NCBI GenBank assembly: GCA_043757265.1
Contig: JAYUQP010000061.1
Location: 11,533-75,532 of the forward strand
DNA from: JANPLN01 sp043757265
GTDB taxonomy: Bacteria > Bdellovibrionota > Bdellovibrionia > Bdellovibrionales > JAGQZY01
Direction: 5' to 3'
DNA: 64,000 nt
The position numbers and the translations under genes were made by a program. Shown here in pieces: positions 24,427 through 33,098 of the stretch (position 1 is its first letter; each line of letters starts with the position of its first letter). The notes beneath the pieces were generated by a model. The model worked only from the letters and a program-made list of their open reading frames with translations. It ran no database searches and was not told the DNA's origin.

Positions 24427-24896
24427 TTTTTCATAAAGTCGAAAAAGTTTTCAGTAATGATATCAATCTCCATTGCATTGCCAGTCGAATCCTTAATTTG
24501 CGGTATCTGAAACAATCCATCGAATGAATAGTCTTTGCCAAGATGAAGAGTTACGATTTTACGTTCGTCAATAGCGTCTGAATAAAAGGGAATTTTGACT
24601 GAACTGACCGAACACCTTTCAGAGAGTGAGCCAGCAATCTGATTAAACGTTTTCACGAAAATCACGGGACAGTTTTCGATGGTGATCTTTTCGTAGAGAC
24701 TATTGCATTCGGCAATCCATTGGCACCACTTTCGAGTGCCGATGGAATTGAGGCCGACCACGGCATCAAGATCGACAGTGAGGTGCGGCTCTTTTTTCAT
24801 CGCAGGAAGACTAGCAATCTCGTTGAGATAGCCTGAAAGAACAATTTTAGAACCGTTAGGGGATATACCAATCGATGTCGAAAAAGGGGTAGTCAT
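24423..24896 (-). CDS. STAS-like (anti-sigma-antagonist-like) domain protein
   Basis: 157 residues. The pattern KIVLSGYLNEIASLP followed by LTVDLDAVVGLNSIGTRKWCQWI resembles the STAS core, where a beta strand ends in D, then an N/S-S-x-G loop that carries the phosphorylated Ser. Here Ser is present in LNSIGTRKW. Residues 100-157 go beyond the usual domain. It overlaps the ATPase-like gene and is first in the pair. Family assignment is by pattern only and may be wrong. Confidence 0.5.
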   Translation of the reverse strand: MTTPFSTSIGISPNGSKIVLSGYLNEIASLPAMKKEPHLTVDLDAVVGLNSIGTRKWCQWIAECNSLYEKITIENCPVIFVKTFNQIAGSLSERCSVSSVKIPFYSDAIDERKIVTLHLGKDYSFDGLFQIPQIKDSTGNAMEIDIITENFFDFMKK

Positions 24897-25139
24897 ACTA
24901 GAATTTTAACCAAGAAAAAAACCTACGTCTCGCTTTTTCTTATGGGGTTTATAAAAAACTGTGCCTCGACTTTGGATGGGGTGCAAACTAATGTCTCATG
25001 CAGGGAGGAAAATCTCCCAGAAAGAGGGCAAATGAAGATTGATCTTTTAATCGCCTCCGCCGCCGAATCCTGGCGAGCGTAACCAAAATCCAAGCTAGCC
25101 TCGAGTTTTAAAAATTTTGTACTGAGAAAAGGGGGAAAA
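24897..25139. other. 243-bp divergent promoter region
   Basis: Between the STAS-like gene and the ECF sigma gene. It has a weak hairpin GGGAG-GAAAAT-CTCCC (25003-25018) and the strong ribosome site AAAAGGGGGAAAA before 25140. No safe -35/-10 pair or gene is seen. Confidence 0.35.
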
Positions 25140-25700
25140 ATGATCTCAGTTCAGGATAAGGATTTGGTTTACGAAATTCAAAATGGCAACCGTGCAGCTT
25201 ACACCGTTTTGGTTAAGAAATATGAAAAGCTTCTATTACGTCTACTTTTAAGGTTTGTGCGGGATGAAGAACTTGCCAGGGATATCATGCAGGAAGCTTT
25301 TTTGAAAACCTACATGAGCTTACCGCAGTTTCAGTTTAAGTGTTCCTTCAAAAATTGGTTGTATAAAATCGCGTTAAACACCGCCCGAAATAAGTTGCGT
25401 GCTCTTCGAGAAACAGAAAACATCGAAGACATGGTCATTTTGGAGGCCTGTTTGATCGAAACAAATATGGTAAAAGACGAATTGCTCGTCCAACTGAGGG
25501 AGTTTGTTGAATCCTTACCCGAAAAGCAGAAGCGCACTTTAGAGCTTCGGGTTTTCCAGGACCTAAGTTTTAAAGAGGTTTCCTCAATCATGAATTGTCC
25601 CTATGACACAGCTAAAGCTAACTATCGTCACGCAATGCTGAAGCTGAAACAGCAGTTCAAATCAAGTTCCAGTCACGAAATGCCGAAAAAGGTGGTATGA
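25140..25700 (+). CDS. ECF-type RNA polymerase sigma factor
   Basis: 186 residues with only regions 2 and 4, as in the group 4 sigma factors. Region 2: AYTVLVKKYEKLLLRLLLRFVRDEELARDIMQEAFLKTYMSLPQF. Region 4: LPEKQKRTLELRVFQDLSFKEVSSIMNCPYDTAKANYRHAMLKLK. It probably responds to an envelope signal. No zinc-finger anti-sigma gene follows; instead a secreted protein gene overlaps by 4 bp (ATGA). The promoters it controls cannot be read here. Confidence 0.92.
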   Translation: MISVQDKDLVYEIQNGNRAAYTVLVKKYEKLLLRLLLRFVRDEELARDIMQEAFLKTYMSLPQFQFKCSFKNWLYKIALNTARNKLRALRETENIEDMVILEACLIETNMVKDELLVQLREFVESLPEKQKRTLELRVFQDLSFKEVSSIMNCPYDTAKANYRHAMLKLKQQFKSSSSHEMPKKVV

Positions 25701-26332
25701 AAAAACACCTTTTTTTATTCCAATTGTTTTTTGCGGCGAACGGTTTTGCTCAGAATACATCGTCCGAAGATGAGTTTCGGTGTCTTCGAGAGTTACGAAG
25801 CCAAATGGACTCAAGGTTTTTCTACGAGCCTGCTGGGCGAAATACAATTCTGTATTTTATGAGAGAAAACGGACAAGCTAATGTGGGGATGTTTGATCGT
25901 GCACATAATCCTACGATGTTAGTCATTGAAAACGACGCTCTTCTCGTTTGCAACATGGATTTCGACCACAGGGGAGCGATTAACTTTAAAATCGAAGAAG
26001 AGGCTGTCGAAACTTTGAAACTCACATATACAAAAGCATCTCCGCACTTTCGTGATTCGGGTTGGTTCCCTCCACGTCGACCTTGCGAAAACGCTCTGAC
26101 GGGCTCAAGTCAAACCCAAGCGACAGACGCTTTAAGAAACATTATCAAACAGGGTTTGAGAGGCTATTTCACTAGTAATGGCGCTCAAAGTTTACTGCCC
26201 GCCAATTGCAATGGCGCAGCTGGACTTCGAGAAGAAGACATCCAGCTTGTGCGTGATGAAGTTGCGGCAATAATTTCTGCACCGGCAAGCACCGCGCCCG
26301 CAGGACCAACTAGCGGCGAAGTTGCTCCGTAA
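25697..26332 (+). CDS. Secreted protein co-transcribed with ECF sigma factor
   Basis: 211 residues. Signal peptide MKKHLFLFQLFFAANGFAQ, with likely cleavage after Ala18-Gln. Cys residues at about 30, 83, 130 and 175 suggest disulfides. No transmembrane helix after the signal, so it is not a standard membrane anti-sigma factor. The C-terminus is rich in A, P, T and S. It overlaps the sigma gene by 4 bp and the convergent aminopeptidase gene by 23 bp. No family recognised. Confidence 0.65.
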   Translation: MKKHLFLFQLFFAANGFAQNTSSEDEFRCLRELRSQMDSRFFYEPAGRNTILYFMRENGQANVGMFDRAHNPTMLVIENDALLVCNMDFDHRGAINFKIEEEAVETLKLTYTKASPHFRDSGWFPPRRPCENALTGSSQTQATDALRNIIKQGLRGYFTSNGAQSLLPANCNGAAGLREEDIQLVRDEVAAIISAPASTAPAGPTSGEVAP

Positions 26333-27371
26333 ACTTTTTCAAACTAGCTTCCGGATCGGCCACATCTTCGAGCGATTTGCAGTAGGCGAGAATCTTTGTA
26401 AAATCAGCCTTAAAATGCTCATTGAGTTTTTGAAAATCCGAAAGATCATTCATATATAATTTAAATCCCAGCAGGCGAGCATTATTGATCTCAGCTGTGC
26501 CAAAATTGACGTAGCGTTTTGTTTTAAGTTTAAGCTTCACAGCGCTCGTAAAGTTTTTTTGGATTTCCACAAATTGCTGTTCGCGGGTTTTTAACATGTC
26601 CACATCATTTTTATGGGCTTTGTACCACTCCTCAAGGTTTTTAATTTCGTGTGAGATAAACTCGGTAAACACTCTCTGATCGTGTTCGTCGTCCTCGATG
26701 TCCTGCGCGACGGTGCTGAAAATTTCTGGTCCCTTTTGTTGGTAAAACAAGCGAGTTCCCAGATCCCCCAAGTAAGTTGCGAGGCGCTCGTTGAAATTTG
26801 CGCTACCAGAAATATAAAGTGTCGCATGCACAGTTTCGTGGATGATGGTGTTTACAAGGTCCACGTCCTGATAGTTTGTCATCGAAGACAGCACAGGATC
26901 GCGAAACCAGCCAAGAGTGCTAAAGGCCGAAACACCTCGCACATACGTATCGTAATTTTGTGTTTGCAGGTCCTTTGCCAGAACATTTGCAGGCTCCGGC
27001 TTGAAATATCCCTTGTACGGCACACTGCCAACAATTGGAAACCACCAAGTATAATAGGTAAGTTCGTTTTTTGGAGCTGCGCTTACCACGTAAGTAACAT
27101 AAGGGCCGTCGAGTTGCACGTAAGTGCTATAGTTCTTGGTTTTTTTAAGTTTTAAAAAATCTTCCGCGAAAGTTTTGGCTTCGCGTGCAAGGATGAGTTT
27201 TTTTTTCACATCGGTGCGGATATCATCATTTTGTAAAACGTCATCGATGGGAACGGCTCGCTTTAGAATTCGTCCTTGGTGGTAAGCATTGTTAATTAGA
27301 TATCCCACCTGGCACGAAGAGACTGTAAGGCTCAAAAGTAGCCAAAGGAAAATAGCTTTTATAAAAACCAC
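26310..27371 (-). CDS. Lipoprotein zinc aminopeptidase (PF10023-like)
   Basis: Signal with lipobox FIKAIFLWLLLSLTVSSC. Zinc-peptidase motif IIHETVHATLYISGSANFNERLATYLG: HExxH (HETVH) followed by a Glu in NFNE, as in the putative aminopeptidase family PF10023. YYTWWFPIVGSVPYKGYF is also characteristic. Start GTG at 27371 is favoured because AGGATGGGC precedes it; a TTG at 27395 would add eight residues. It overlaps the upstream barrel gene by about 13 bp and shares the 3' end with the secreted protein gene on the other strand. Probably attached to the outer membrane. Confidence 0.82.
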   Translation of the reverse strand: MVFIKAIFLWLLLSLTVSSCQVGYLINNAYHQGRILKRAVPIDDVLQNDDIRTDVKKKLILAREAKTFAEDFLKLKKTKNYSTYVQLDGPYVTYVVSAAPKNELTYYTWWFPIVGSVPYKGYFKPEPANVLAKDLQTQNYDTYVRGVSAFSTLGWFRDPVLSSMTNYQDVDLVNTIIHETVHATLYISGSANFNERLATYLGDLGTRLFYQQKGPEIFSTVAQDIEDDEHDQRVFTEFISHEIKNLEEWYKAHKNDVDMLKTREQQFVEIQKNFTSAVKLKLKTKRYVNFGTAEINNARLLGFKLYMNDLSDFQKLNEHFKADFTKILAYCKSLEDVADPEASLKKFTEQLRR

Positions 27372-27949
27372 GAAATGCCCATCCTGGCGGCCCAATCAAA
27401 ATCTTTGATATCTTTATTTATCGCGCCACTTGTCCAAAATTCGAGGCCCGCTTTAAAAGACAAACGCTGCGTGAGACGAAACTGCATCCCAAAACCGGCA
27501 CTCGGTACAACTGTAGAGTTAATTTCCACCGTTTGCGGTAGTTCTGGGACACCATTATTAATATATTCGTAATCAATGGATTTTCTATCAAAATAGGCAA
27601 CACCGGCTTTAATATAGGGAATAAAAGTATCGCTCCGTTTTCCAAAAGTAAAAACAAGATCGGTGCCGATGAGGCTGTAGCGGTGAGTGGTGGTCGAAGT
27701 GATAGTGCTTGAAGGAATAAAGCGCGTGTTTTTTCCCTGGCTGTAGCTAAACTCAATTGCTGTCATTTCGCGAAAGTAATAGGCAAACGAAGCGGTGTAT
27801 GCGGAGCTTTCATCGAAAGCGCGCTGGGTTGTGCCTAACTCAGTAAGATAGACTTTTCGGTAGTTACCCGAAAGCCCAACTTCATAATATTCATTGTACT
27901 GGGCCAAACCTATGGAAGGTAGCCACAATAAAAATATCCACCAGCGCAT
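27359..27949 (-). CDS. Small outer-membrane beta-barrel protein
   Basis: 196 residues. Signal MRWWIFLLWLPSIGLAQ. Alternating strands such as EVGLSGNYRKVYL, YTASFAYYFREMTAIEFSYSQGKN, YSLIGTDLVFTFG, FIPYIKAGVAYFD, SAGFGMQFRLTQRLSFKAGLEF and the terminal aromatic residue (GISWFL) are characteristic of an 8-strand barrel. It is probably co-transcribed with the aminopeptidase gene, which it overlaps. Role unknown. Confidence 0.8.
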   Translation of the reverse strand: MRWWIFLLWLPSIGLAQYNEYYEVGLSGNYRKVYLTELGTTQRAFDESSAYTASFAYYFREMTAIEFSYSQGKNTRFIPSSTITSTTTHRYSLIGTDLVFTFGKRSDTFIPYIKAGVAYFDRKSIDYEYINNGVPELPQTVEINSTVVPSAGFGMQFRLTQRLSFKAGLEFWTSGAINKDIKDFDWAARMGISWFL

Positions 27950-28153
27950 TTAGTTTCCTATCGAGTAAATAATTTCAGTGTTAGGTCGCACTTTGCAGGG
28001 TGCCATTTATACTCCTCTGCGAGTTAGCGACCGCTAGCCCGTCGTTGTGCCTTTTCCAAAATTGAAAACACTTCTCTAAAATGGAATTGATTATAACTAA
28101 CGGGACTTCTAGATTTTACCAAGATTCAGAGAGAGACGTATAGTCCAGCGAGT
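27950..28153. other. 204-bp gap between envelope genes
   Basis: No gene or clear hairpin. It must contain the promoter of the barrel-aminopeptidase pair and the end of the TonB-like gene. A TATACT box at 28008-28013 is on the plus strand and not useful for either minus-strand gene. Confidence 0.3.
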
Positions 28154-28933
28154 CTATTGTCTGGATGGGTTGTAATGGACAAGAAAACGATAGCGAATAC
28201 GGATGTAACCGTCCTCATCGATCATCTCAAGCGGAGGGTTTGGGAAGTTTTTGGCTGTTTTGAAGGCGCGTATGGGGGCGCCGTCCATATCTGAATCGCC
28301 CGCCAACTGAAGTGGCTCGACAGCAATAACAGCACCGTTTTTATCCAATAGAACTTCGATAATGGTCACCCACGACTTACTAACGGGACCAAGCTCGCCT
28401 CGACGCTTTAGTCGTTCGAAGCCACTAATTACACTTTGTGCCCAGGGCCAAACAACTTTTTCGGCCATGCGACGGTAAAAAGAATAATAAACATTCTGAT
28501 CCGTGTTCAGCGCAACCATATCGCCAATTTCAAGTTCAGGGGGAAGATAGCTTTGCAGCCGCTGACGAATTCCCGAACTCAAAGTGGGTTGAGTTTGAGA
28601 AATAAACAAATCATCATCTGAAGGGTTGATAGAACGAAGCTGCTCTCCGAGCGAGTTGGATTTCTCGTCGTCTTTTTTGGCCGTGGGATTTGCTTGCTGT
28701 TGCGGTGACTGCATTGAGGTGATGGCCGATGGGTTGATATCGCGAGTTCGAGTTTGCTTTTCAACTCGCTGAGAAGACTCTGCCATAACTGGCGAGGTGG
28801 GATCGTCGCGAAACTCCACAAATAGCCTTGGAGGTGCTTTTTCCTCCGGAATATTCAAAGATATGACCTTAAGGCTTAAAAGCAGTAGTGCATGAACCAT
28901 TAGACTCAGGATAACTCCCTGATTTAATGTCAC
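28154..28933 (-). CDS. TonB-family C-terminal-domain protein
   Basis: 259 residues. Residues 8-27 form one transmembrane helix (GVILSLMVHALLLLSLKVIS), followed by a polar linker (KQTRTRDINPSAITSMQSPQQQ). The C-terminal domain has WVTIIEVLLDKNGAVIAVEPLQLAGDSDMDGAPIRAFKTAKNFPNPP and ends IRIRYRFLVHYNP, like TonB C-terminal domains. The proline-rich stretch of real TonB is absent and no exbB/exbD adjoin, so it may be a TolA/TonB-like envelope spanner. Start is GTG at 28933. It diverges from the PilZ gene. Confidence 0.75.
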   Translation of the reverse strand: MTLNQGVILSLMVHALLLLSLKVISLNIPEEKAPPRLFVEFRDDPTSPVMAESSQRVEKQTRTRDINPSAITSMQSPQQQANPTAKKDDEKSNSLGEQLRSINPSDDDLFISQTQPTLSSGIRQRLQSYLPPELEIGDMVALNTDQNVYYSFYRRMAEKVVWPWAQSVISGFERLKRRGELGPVSKSWVTIIEVLLDKNGAVIAVEPLQLAGDSDMDGAPIRAFKTAKNFPNPPLEMIDEDGYIRIRYRFLVHYNPSRQ

Positions 28934-28992
28934 TTTCTAATACCCATCCAAATTTTCACGCGGTTTCCTCCAGCTTCCTCAGATGCTTAAAG

Positions 28993-29022
28993 TTGAGACA
29001 CTTTTGTGCCGATATATATATA
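28993..29022 (+). promoter_or_regulatory. Sigma70-type promoter of the PilZ gene
   Basis: TTGAGA (28993-28998), 18-bp spacer, TATATA (29017-29022), within a run of TATATATATA. The likely start at about 29029 leaves a very short leader before AGGGGG and the ATG at 29038. Confidence 0.6.
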
Positions 29023-29037
29023 ACACATGGAGGGGGA

Positions 29038-29562
29038 ATGAGCTCAAGCGGGAATGTTATCGATTTACAGAAGCATCGCACTAAACGGCAGAAAAAGCCG
29101 AAAAGCAAAATATCGCAGGATCTGGCATCCATCGTAGACATTACAGAGATGCGACAGGAAATAATAGCCGAAGAACGTCGTGGCGTAAAGCGAACCTTAC
29201 TGACCGAGTTTGTAGGTTTGCATTTGATTGTTCCTAACAAGGGCCTCACAAAGTGCGCACTTTATGACATCTCGGAAAACGGTTTAGCCTTCGAAATGCC
29301 ATTCGAGTATGGCCAATTCAAAGTTGGCGAAATGGTTGCGTTGAGAGTGTATCTTAACCATCAGACTTACTTTCCATTTGTGGTAAAAATCAATAATGCT
29401 CGTTATATGGAGGACGAAGGTGTGCATCGCTTTGGTGGCGCATTTCAAAAAGAAACCATCAACGAAATTGCGCTGTTTCACTTTGCTAAATTTATCGAAA
29501 ATGTAAGTGCCTATTTAAAGACCGATCACGGTGATGTATTAGTCTCCAATCTTGGAGACTAA
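29038..29562 (+). CDS. PilZ-domain protein
   Basis: 174 residues. The N-terminal 50 residues are very basic (LQKHRTKRQKKPKSK). The PilZ part has RRGVKRTLLTEFVGLHLIV, then the second motif DISENGLAFEMP (D/NxSxxG) that completes c-di-GMP binding; the first RxxxR is present in the form RRGVKR. The ATG at 29038 with AGGGGG is chosen; an open frame begins at 28927 but has no site and crosses the promoter. It is a candidate c-di-GMP receptor. The stop is in a hairpin. Confidence 0.85.
   Translation: MSSSGNVIDLQKHRTKRQKKPKSKISQDLASIVDITEMRQEIIAEERRGVKRTLLTEFVGLHLIVPNKGLTKCALYDISENGLAFEMPFEYGQFKVGEMVALRVYLNHQTYFPFVVKINNARYMEDEGVHRFGGAFQKETINEIALFHFAKFIENVSAYLKTDHGDVLVSNLGD
29539..29562. terminator. 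Palindrome holding the PilZ stop codon
   Basis: TTAGTCTCCAA-TC-TTGGAGACTAA; the last three bases TAA are the stop codon. It is extended outward by GTGAT/ATCAC pairs. A second hairpin, AGCGCAAT-GTCT-ATTGCGCT, lies at 29597-29616. Confidence 0.7.
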
Positions 29563-29596
29563 TCACTCGTCTCGCGAGCACTCGCACCATGACTCA

Positions 29597-29616
29597 AGCG
29601 CAATGTCTATTGCGCT
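29597..29616. terminator. Second hairpin between PilZ and PhoH genes
   Basis: AGCGCAAT - GTCT - ATTGCGCT, perfect 8-bp arms, no T-run. Confidence 0.5.
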
Positions 29617-29704
29617 ATACATTATAAACATTCATTTACAAGCGTGTTAGGTTGCAGTCCAATAAAGTCTGAGATGAAAACGTCTCAACTTTCTGGAGGC
29701 AAAC

Positions 29705-31021
29705 TTGGCTGAAAATCGTAAAATTGTGGTTGATACGAATGTGATTCTTTTTGATGCTCTTGCCATTTGCAAATTTCAAAATGCAGATGTGCATATTCCA
29801 ATTTCGGTGATCGAAGAAGTGGACCGTTTTAAACGTGATCTTGGTGAAAACGGACGCAACGCTCGTCAGTTCAGCCGCTTCATCGACGTGCTTCGTTCGA
29901 AAGGCGCTCTCGTAAAAGGCGTCCTTCTGGAAGATGGAAAGACGAAAATTTTTGTCGAGCCCGACAAAACGACCACAGGCTTGCCTAGCGAGCTTGAAGC
30001 TTCAAAAGCCGACAACCGTATTCTCATTACAGCTTTTGCCATGCAAAAAGAAAATCCAGCAATTCCAGTGGAGCTTGTTACTAAAGATATCAATCTTCGA
30101 ATAAAAGCTGACGTCTTTGGAATCAATGCGAAAGATTACGAGCCTGAGCGCGTATCCAACGACGAAATGTACACGGGACATGTCGAGATGGATGTAGATG
30201 CTGATCAGATCAATCAATTTTACGAACACAAAATAATGCCAATTGCCGATTCATTGCGTATTCTTCCCAACCAGTACATCGTTGCGAAGGACGCGTCTAA
30301 TCCCAATCACAGTGCCATCGGTCGTTATGAATCACGCAAAAAAGGAATGGTTCCGTTACTCACCGTAAACGAAGGCATCTGGGGAATCCACCCGCGAAAT
30401 GTGGAGCAATCCTTTGCGATAGATGCTCTTTTAAATGATGAGATTTTATTTGTATCTCTCGTTGGCAAAGCGGGAACGGGTAAAACTTTGCTGGCGCTTG
30501 CCGTGGGACTTTACAAATCTCTTGATGAAGGTCGCTTTCAGAGATTGCTTGTGAGTCGCCCTATATTTCCAATGGGAAAAGATATTGGCTTTTTGCCAGG
30601 CGATATTGAGCAGAAGCTCAACCCGTGGATGCAACCCATTTTTGATAACGTAGAATTTTTGATGGGTGCGGATAAAAAAGCAGCTGGTCGCGCGCAGGAG
30701 CTCATCAATCAAGGGATGCTCAACATCGAGCCGCTTACGTACATTCGTGGTCGCAGTATTCCGAATCAATATTTTATTGTGGATGAGTCGCAAAACCTGA
30801 CTCCACACGAAATCAAAACGATTGTGACACGAGCAGGACAGGGAACAAAAGTGGTTCTCACCGGCGACTGTTATCAGATTGATAATCCGTATGTGGACAG
30901 CGCTACGAGTGGCTTAACGTATTCGGTGGAGCGCTTCAAAGGATACGATATTTCTGCGCATTGCTCGCTGACCAAAGGGGAACGTTCACCGCTTGCTGAG
31001 CTTGCAGCCAACGTTCTATAA
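29705..31021 (+). CDS. PIN-PhoH protein (PhoH2-type)
   Basis: 438 residues. Residues 1-135 are a PIN nuclease domain (KIVVDTNVILFDALAICKF, ISVIEEVDRFKRDLGENGRNAR, KADNRILITAF, LVTKDINLRIKAD), with the acidic residues D10, E39, D/N and D. Residues ~220-438 are a PhoH ATPase: LVGKAGTGKTLLALAVGL (Walker A), YFIVDESQNLTPHEIKTIVTRAG (Walker B), KVVLTGDCYQIDNPYVD. PIN-PhoH fusions act as RNA helicase/nuclease. TTG start at 29705 with GGAGGC before it. It ends at a strong hairpin shared with the converging gene. Confidence 0.92.
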   Translation: MAENRKIVVDTNVILFDALAICKFQNADVHIPISVIEEVDRFKRDLGENGRNARQFSRFIDVLRSKGALVKGVLLEDGKTKIFVEPDKTTTGLPSELEASKADNRILITAFAMQKENPAIPVELVTKDINLRIKADVFGINAKDYEPERVSNDEMYTGHVEMDVDADQINQFYEHKIMPIADSLRILPNQYIVAKDASNPNHSAIGRYESRKKGMVPLLTVNEGIWGIHPRNVEQSFAIDALLNDEILFVSLVGKAGTGKTLLALAVGLYKSLDEGRFQRLLVSRPIFPMGKDIGFLPGDIEQKLNPWMQPIFDNVEFLMGADKKAAGRAQELINQGMLNIEPLTYIRGRSIPNQYFIVDESQNLTPHEIKTIVTRAGQGTKVVLTGDCYQIDNPYVDSATSGLTYSVERFKGYDISAHCSLTKGERSPLAELAANVL

Positions 31022-31075
31022 GAAGAGTTAGGCCACTTTGGCCTGCGTGAAACCTGTTTTTTTAAAATACGTCTG

Positions 31076-31105
31076 ACACGTTTTTGCAAATCTGCAAAAA
31101 CGTGT
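31076..31105. terminator. Bidirectional terminator hairpin
   Basis: ACACGTTTTTGCA - AATC - TGCAAAAACGTGT, 13-bp perfect arms, exactly between the converging PhoH gene and the methyltransferase gene. T and A runs inside the stem. Confidence 0.75.
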
Positions 31106-31112
31106 TATCCGA

Positions 31113-32060
31113 TCAAGTTTTTTTTATTACAACGCCAACGGCGGCGATGCGCTCAATTTTTTGATAGTTCTCAGTGCCGAGAACCTCACCAAAAATATCA
31201 GGATCGATCTCCTCGTAATGCACATTCCAATCTTGCTTGGGCAGGCTCCGAACAATCCACTCTTTGAAAAGATCTTGTCCATTTTGTATCGGCGAGCCGG
31301 TGTACAAGTAGAGTGCGCCACCTTTTTTTAGATATGCACTTGCTTCGGTAACGATTCGCCGGGAAAGCGAGGTGCCAAGCTGATCTCCACCGTCTCGGTA
31401 GGCTCGTTTTTGCGAGTCGATCATAAACGGAGGGTTGGAAATCAGAGTTTCATACCCAGTAGGAATTTTAGCCAGCACGTCTGATTCAAATAATTCGCAA
31501 AATTGAATTTGATTTGTCTGAGAGTTTATTTTCGCAATCTCCAGCGCCCTCGGGTTGATATCGGTGAGGGCAAGGCGAATGCCGCTAAAACCCAAGGACT
31601 TAAGATGGCTAGTTAGAAAAATGCCACCAACCCCAGAGCCGGCACCAATATCCACAATAGCTTTGGCATTAGTGACTTCGCTTTTTAAAAAACGAGCAAA
31701 ACGATAGGAGTCCGGACCAAAAAATACAGAATCCTCAGCGACTGTTGGATAGCCCGAGTGTAAAAAAATCTGCTCATTGAGGGTAGAAAAACGCCATCTG
31801 CATTTGAGAAGTTTTTTATCCTCTGAGCTTTCTGTCCACTCCAAAGCGCGAAGAATAGTAACAAGTTGAGGATCGAGATCTTCGACGGCCACCCAGCGAT
31901 TCCAACCAAACAAAGAACGTAGTGGGTTTTCGGTTGCGGCATCAGGGGCGCTCGAATCCAGCACGCGCCGGTGCGAGCGTGGCGTCGTTGTTACAAATTG
32001 ATATTTATTTTGTTTTAAATATTTAAATAGCCAGTCTGTATTTTTTATTTCTATGCGCAT
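31113..32060 (-). CDS. SAM-dependent methyltransferase (N-5/small-domain type)
   Basis: 315 residues. AIVDIGAGSGVGGIFLTSHL is motif I; RLALTDINPRALEIAKINS is motif II; the NPPF motif in YETLISNPPFMIDS indicates a nitrogen methyltransferase of PrmC/HemK or RsmC type. ALYLYTGSPIQNGQDLF follows. The N-terminal 100 residues are unique and start with MRIEIKNTDWLFKYLKQ. Substrate is not known: a glutamine in a protein or an rRNA base. Start ATG at 32060. Confidence 0.8.
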   Translation of the reverse strand: MRIEIKNTDWLFKYLKQNKYQFVTTTPRSHRRVLDSSAPDAATENPLRSLFGWNRWVAVEDLDPQLVTILRALEWTESSEDKKLLKCRWRFSTLNEQIFLHSGYPTVAEDSVFFGPDSYRFARFLKSEVTNAKAIVDIGAGSGVGGIFLTSHLKSLGFSGIRLALTDINPRALEIAKINSQTNQIQFCELFESDVLAKIPTGYETLISNPPFMIDSQKRAYRDGGDQLGTSLSRRIVTEASAYLKKGGALYLYTGSPIQNGQDLFKEWIVRSLPKQDWNVHYEEIDPDIFGEVLGTENYQKIERIAAVGVVIKKT

Positions 32061-32190
32061 GCGACCAGAACACTACCATAGTACCTAAAGCCCATCCCAT
32101 AAATTAAGCACATAGTTGCATTTCGATCGTTCGGCACAGGTCTTGCTTTAACAGCCCGTGGAAACAAACCGTTAACAAAGAGGTTCTAAA

Positions 32191-32910
32191 ATGGCGAAGT
32201 CAAAAAAAAAGATGAATAAATCCGTAAAAGCAGCTGCGAAAAAAAAGCCCGTTCGCGTCGTTAATAACAAAACAGCGAAGCCAGTTAAGGCAAGCGCAGC
32301 GGTAAAAATTGCCAAAGGTAAAAAGGGCAGTCCGATAAAAAAACAAACTTCGATCAAAGCAAAAGTTCTGCACACAGTTGATTCGGTGGTCAGCCAGATA
32401 CAGTCTCTGTTCTCAAGCGAGCCTAAGGATATTGTCCAAGCAGTAAAGATGGATCATGATGCACTTAGAAATTTCATCGACATTCTCAAGGACAGTCATC
32501 GCGAAATGGCCGAACGCCGTCAGGCATTTAAATTATTTTCGGCTCTCTTAAAATCACACAGTCTTGCTGAGGAAAAAGCTGTTTACGCCAATGCCGAAAA
32601 GATGTCTGACCGCGATTTAAAAACCGAAATCGCCGAGGGCTTTGTAGAGCACAGTATCGCCGACGAATTGCTTGCGCAGATCGAACGAATCGATGATCCA
32701 TTAACTTGGGGTGCTCATTGCAATGTACTAGCAGAGATAATTGATCATCATATCAAAGAAGAGGAAGACGAACTTTTGCCTATGATGCGAAAAAATATGG
32801 ACTCCAAAACTTCGGATAAGATGCTCGAAGAATTTTTAAAACTTCGCCAAGCGTCGCAAACAATAGTTGAAGAGAAAAATGCCGGTATTCTTAGGGCATC
32901 AATGGCTTAG
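32191..32910 (+). CDS. Hemerythrin-like HHE protein with lysine-rich histone-like tail
   Basis: 239 residues. Residues 1-60 are almost only K, A, V, P and S (KSVKAAAKKKPVRV, KPVKASAAVKIAKGKKG), like H1-type DNA-binding tails. Residues ~78-215 are a hemerythrin/HHE domain: MDHDALRNFIDIL, LLKSHSLAEEKAVYA, EHSIADELLAQIE, ILAEIIDHHIKEEEDELLP. His and Glu ligands of the di-iron site are present in the right order. This combination suggests a DNA- or RNA-bound sensor of oxygen, NO or iron (inference). AGAGG precedes the start. Confidence 0.8.
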   Translation: MAKSKKKMNKSVKAAAKKKPVRVVNNKTAKPVKASAAVKIAKGKKGSPIKKQTSIKAKVLHTVDSVVSQIQSLFSSEPKDIVQAVKMDHDALRNFIDILKDSHREMAERRQAFKLFSALLKSHSLAEEKAVYANAEKMSDRDLKTEIAEGFVEHSIADELLAQIERIDDPLTWGAHCNVLAEIIDHHIKEEEDELLPMMRKNMDSKTSDKMLEEFLKLRQASQTIVEEKNAGILRASMA

Positions 32911-32987
32911 AAGATAGGCTAGGGCGCTAGTCGGAACGTTCAAAAATTACACATTTTCTCACAAGTGAGTATAAATTAGCCGCGACT

Positions 32988-33026
32988 GGCCCATCGGCGT
33001 CACCTTGAAAAACGACGCCGATGGCC
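32988..33026. terminator. GC-rich stem-loop between hemerythrin and di-haem genes
   Basis: CATCGGCGTC (32992-33001) and GACGCCGATG (33014-33023), extended by GGC/GCC with a bulge; the loop is ACCTTGAAAAAC. It lies between convergent genes and probably ends the hemerythrin transcript. Confidence 0.7.
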
Positions 33027-33098
33027 TTATCTCGTTTTTTCAACGGAGCGGTCGCTTCGAATTATATCCTCGGAAAGATCACCAGTGCGATCGCGGGT

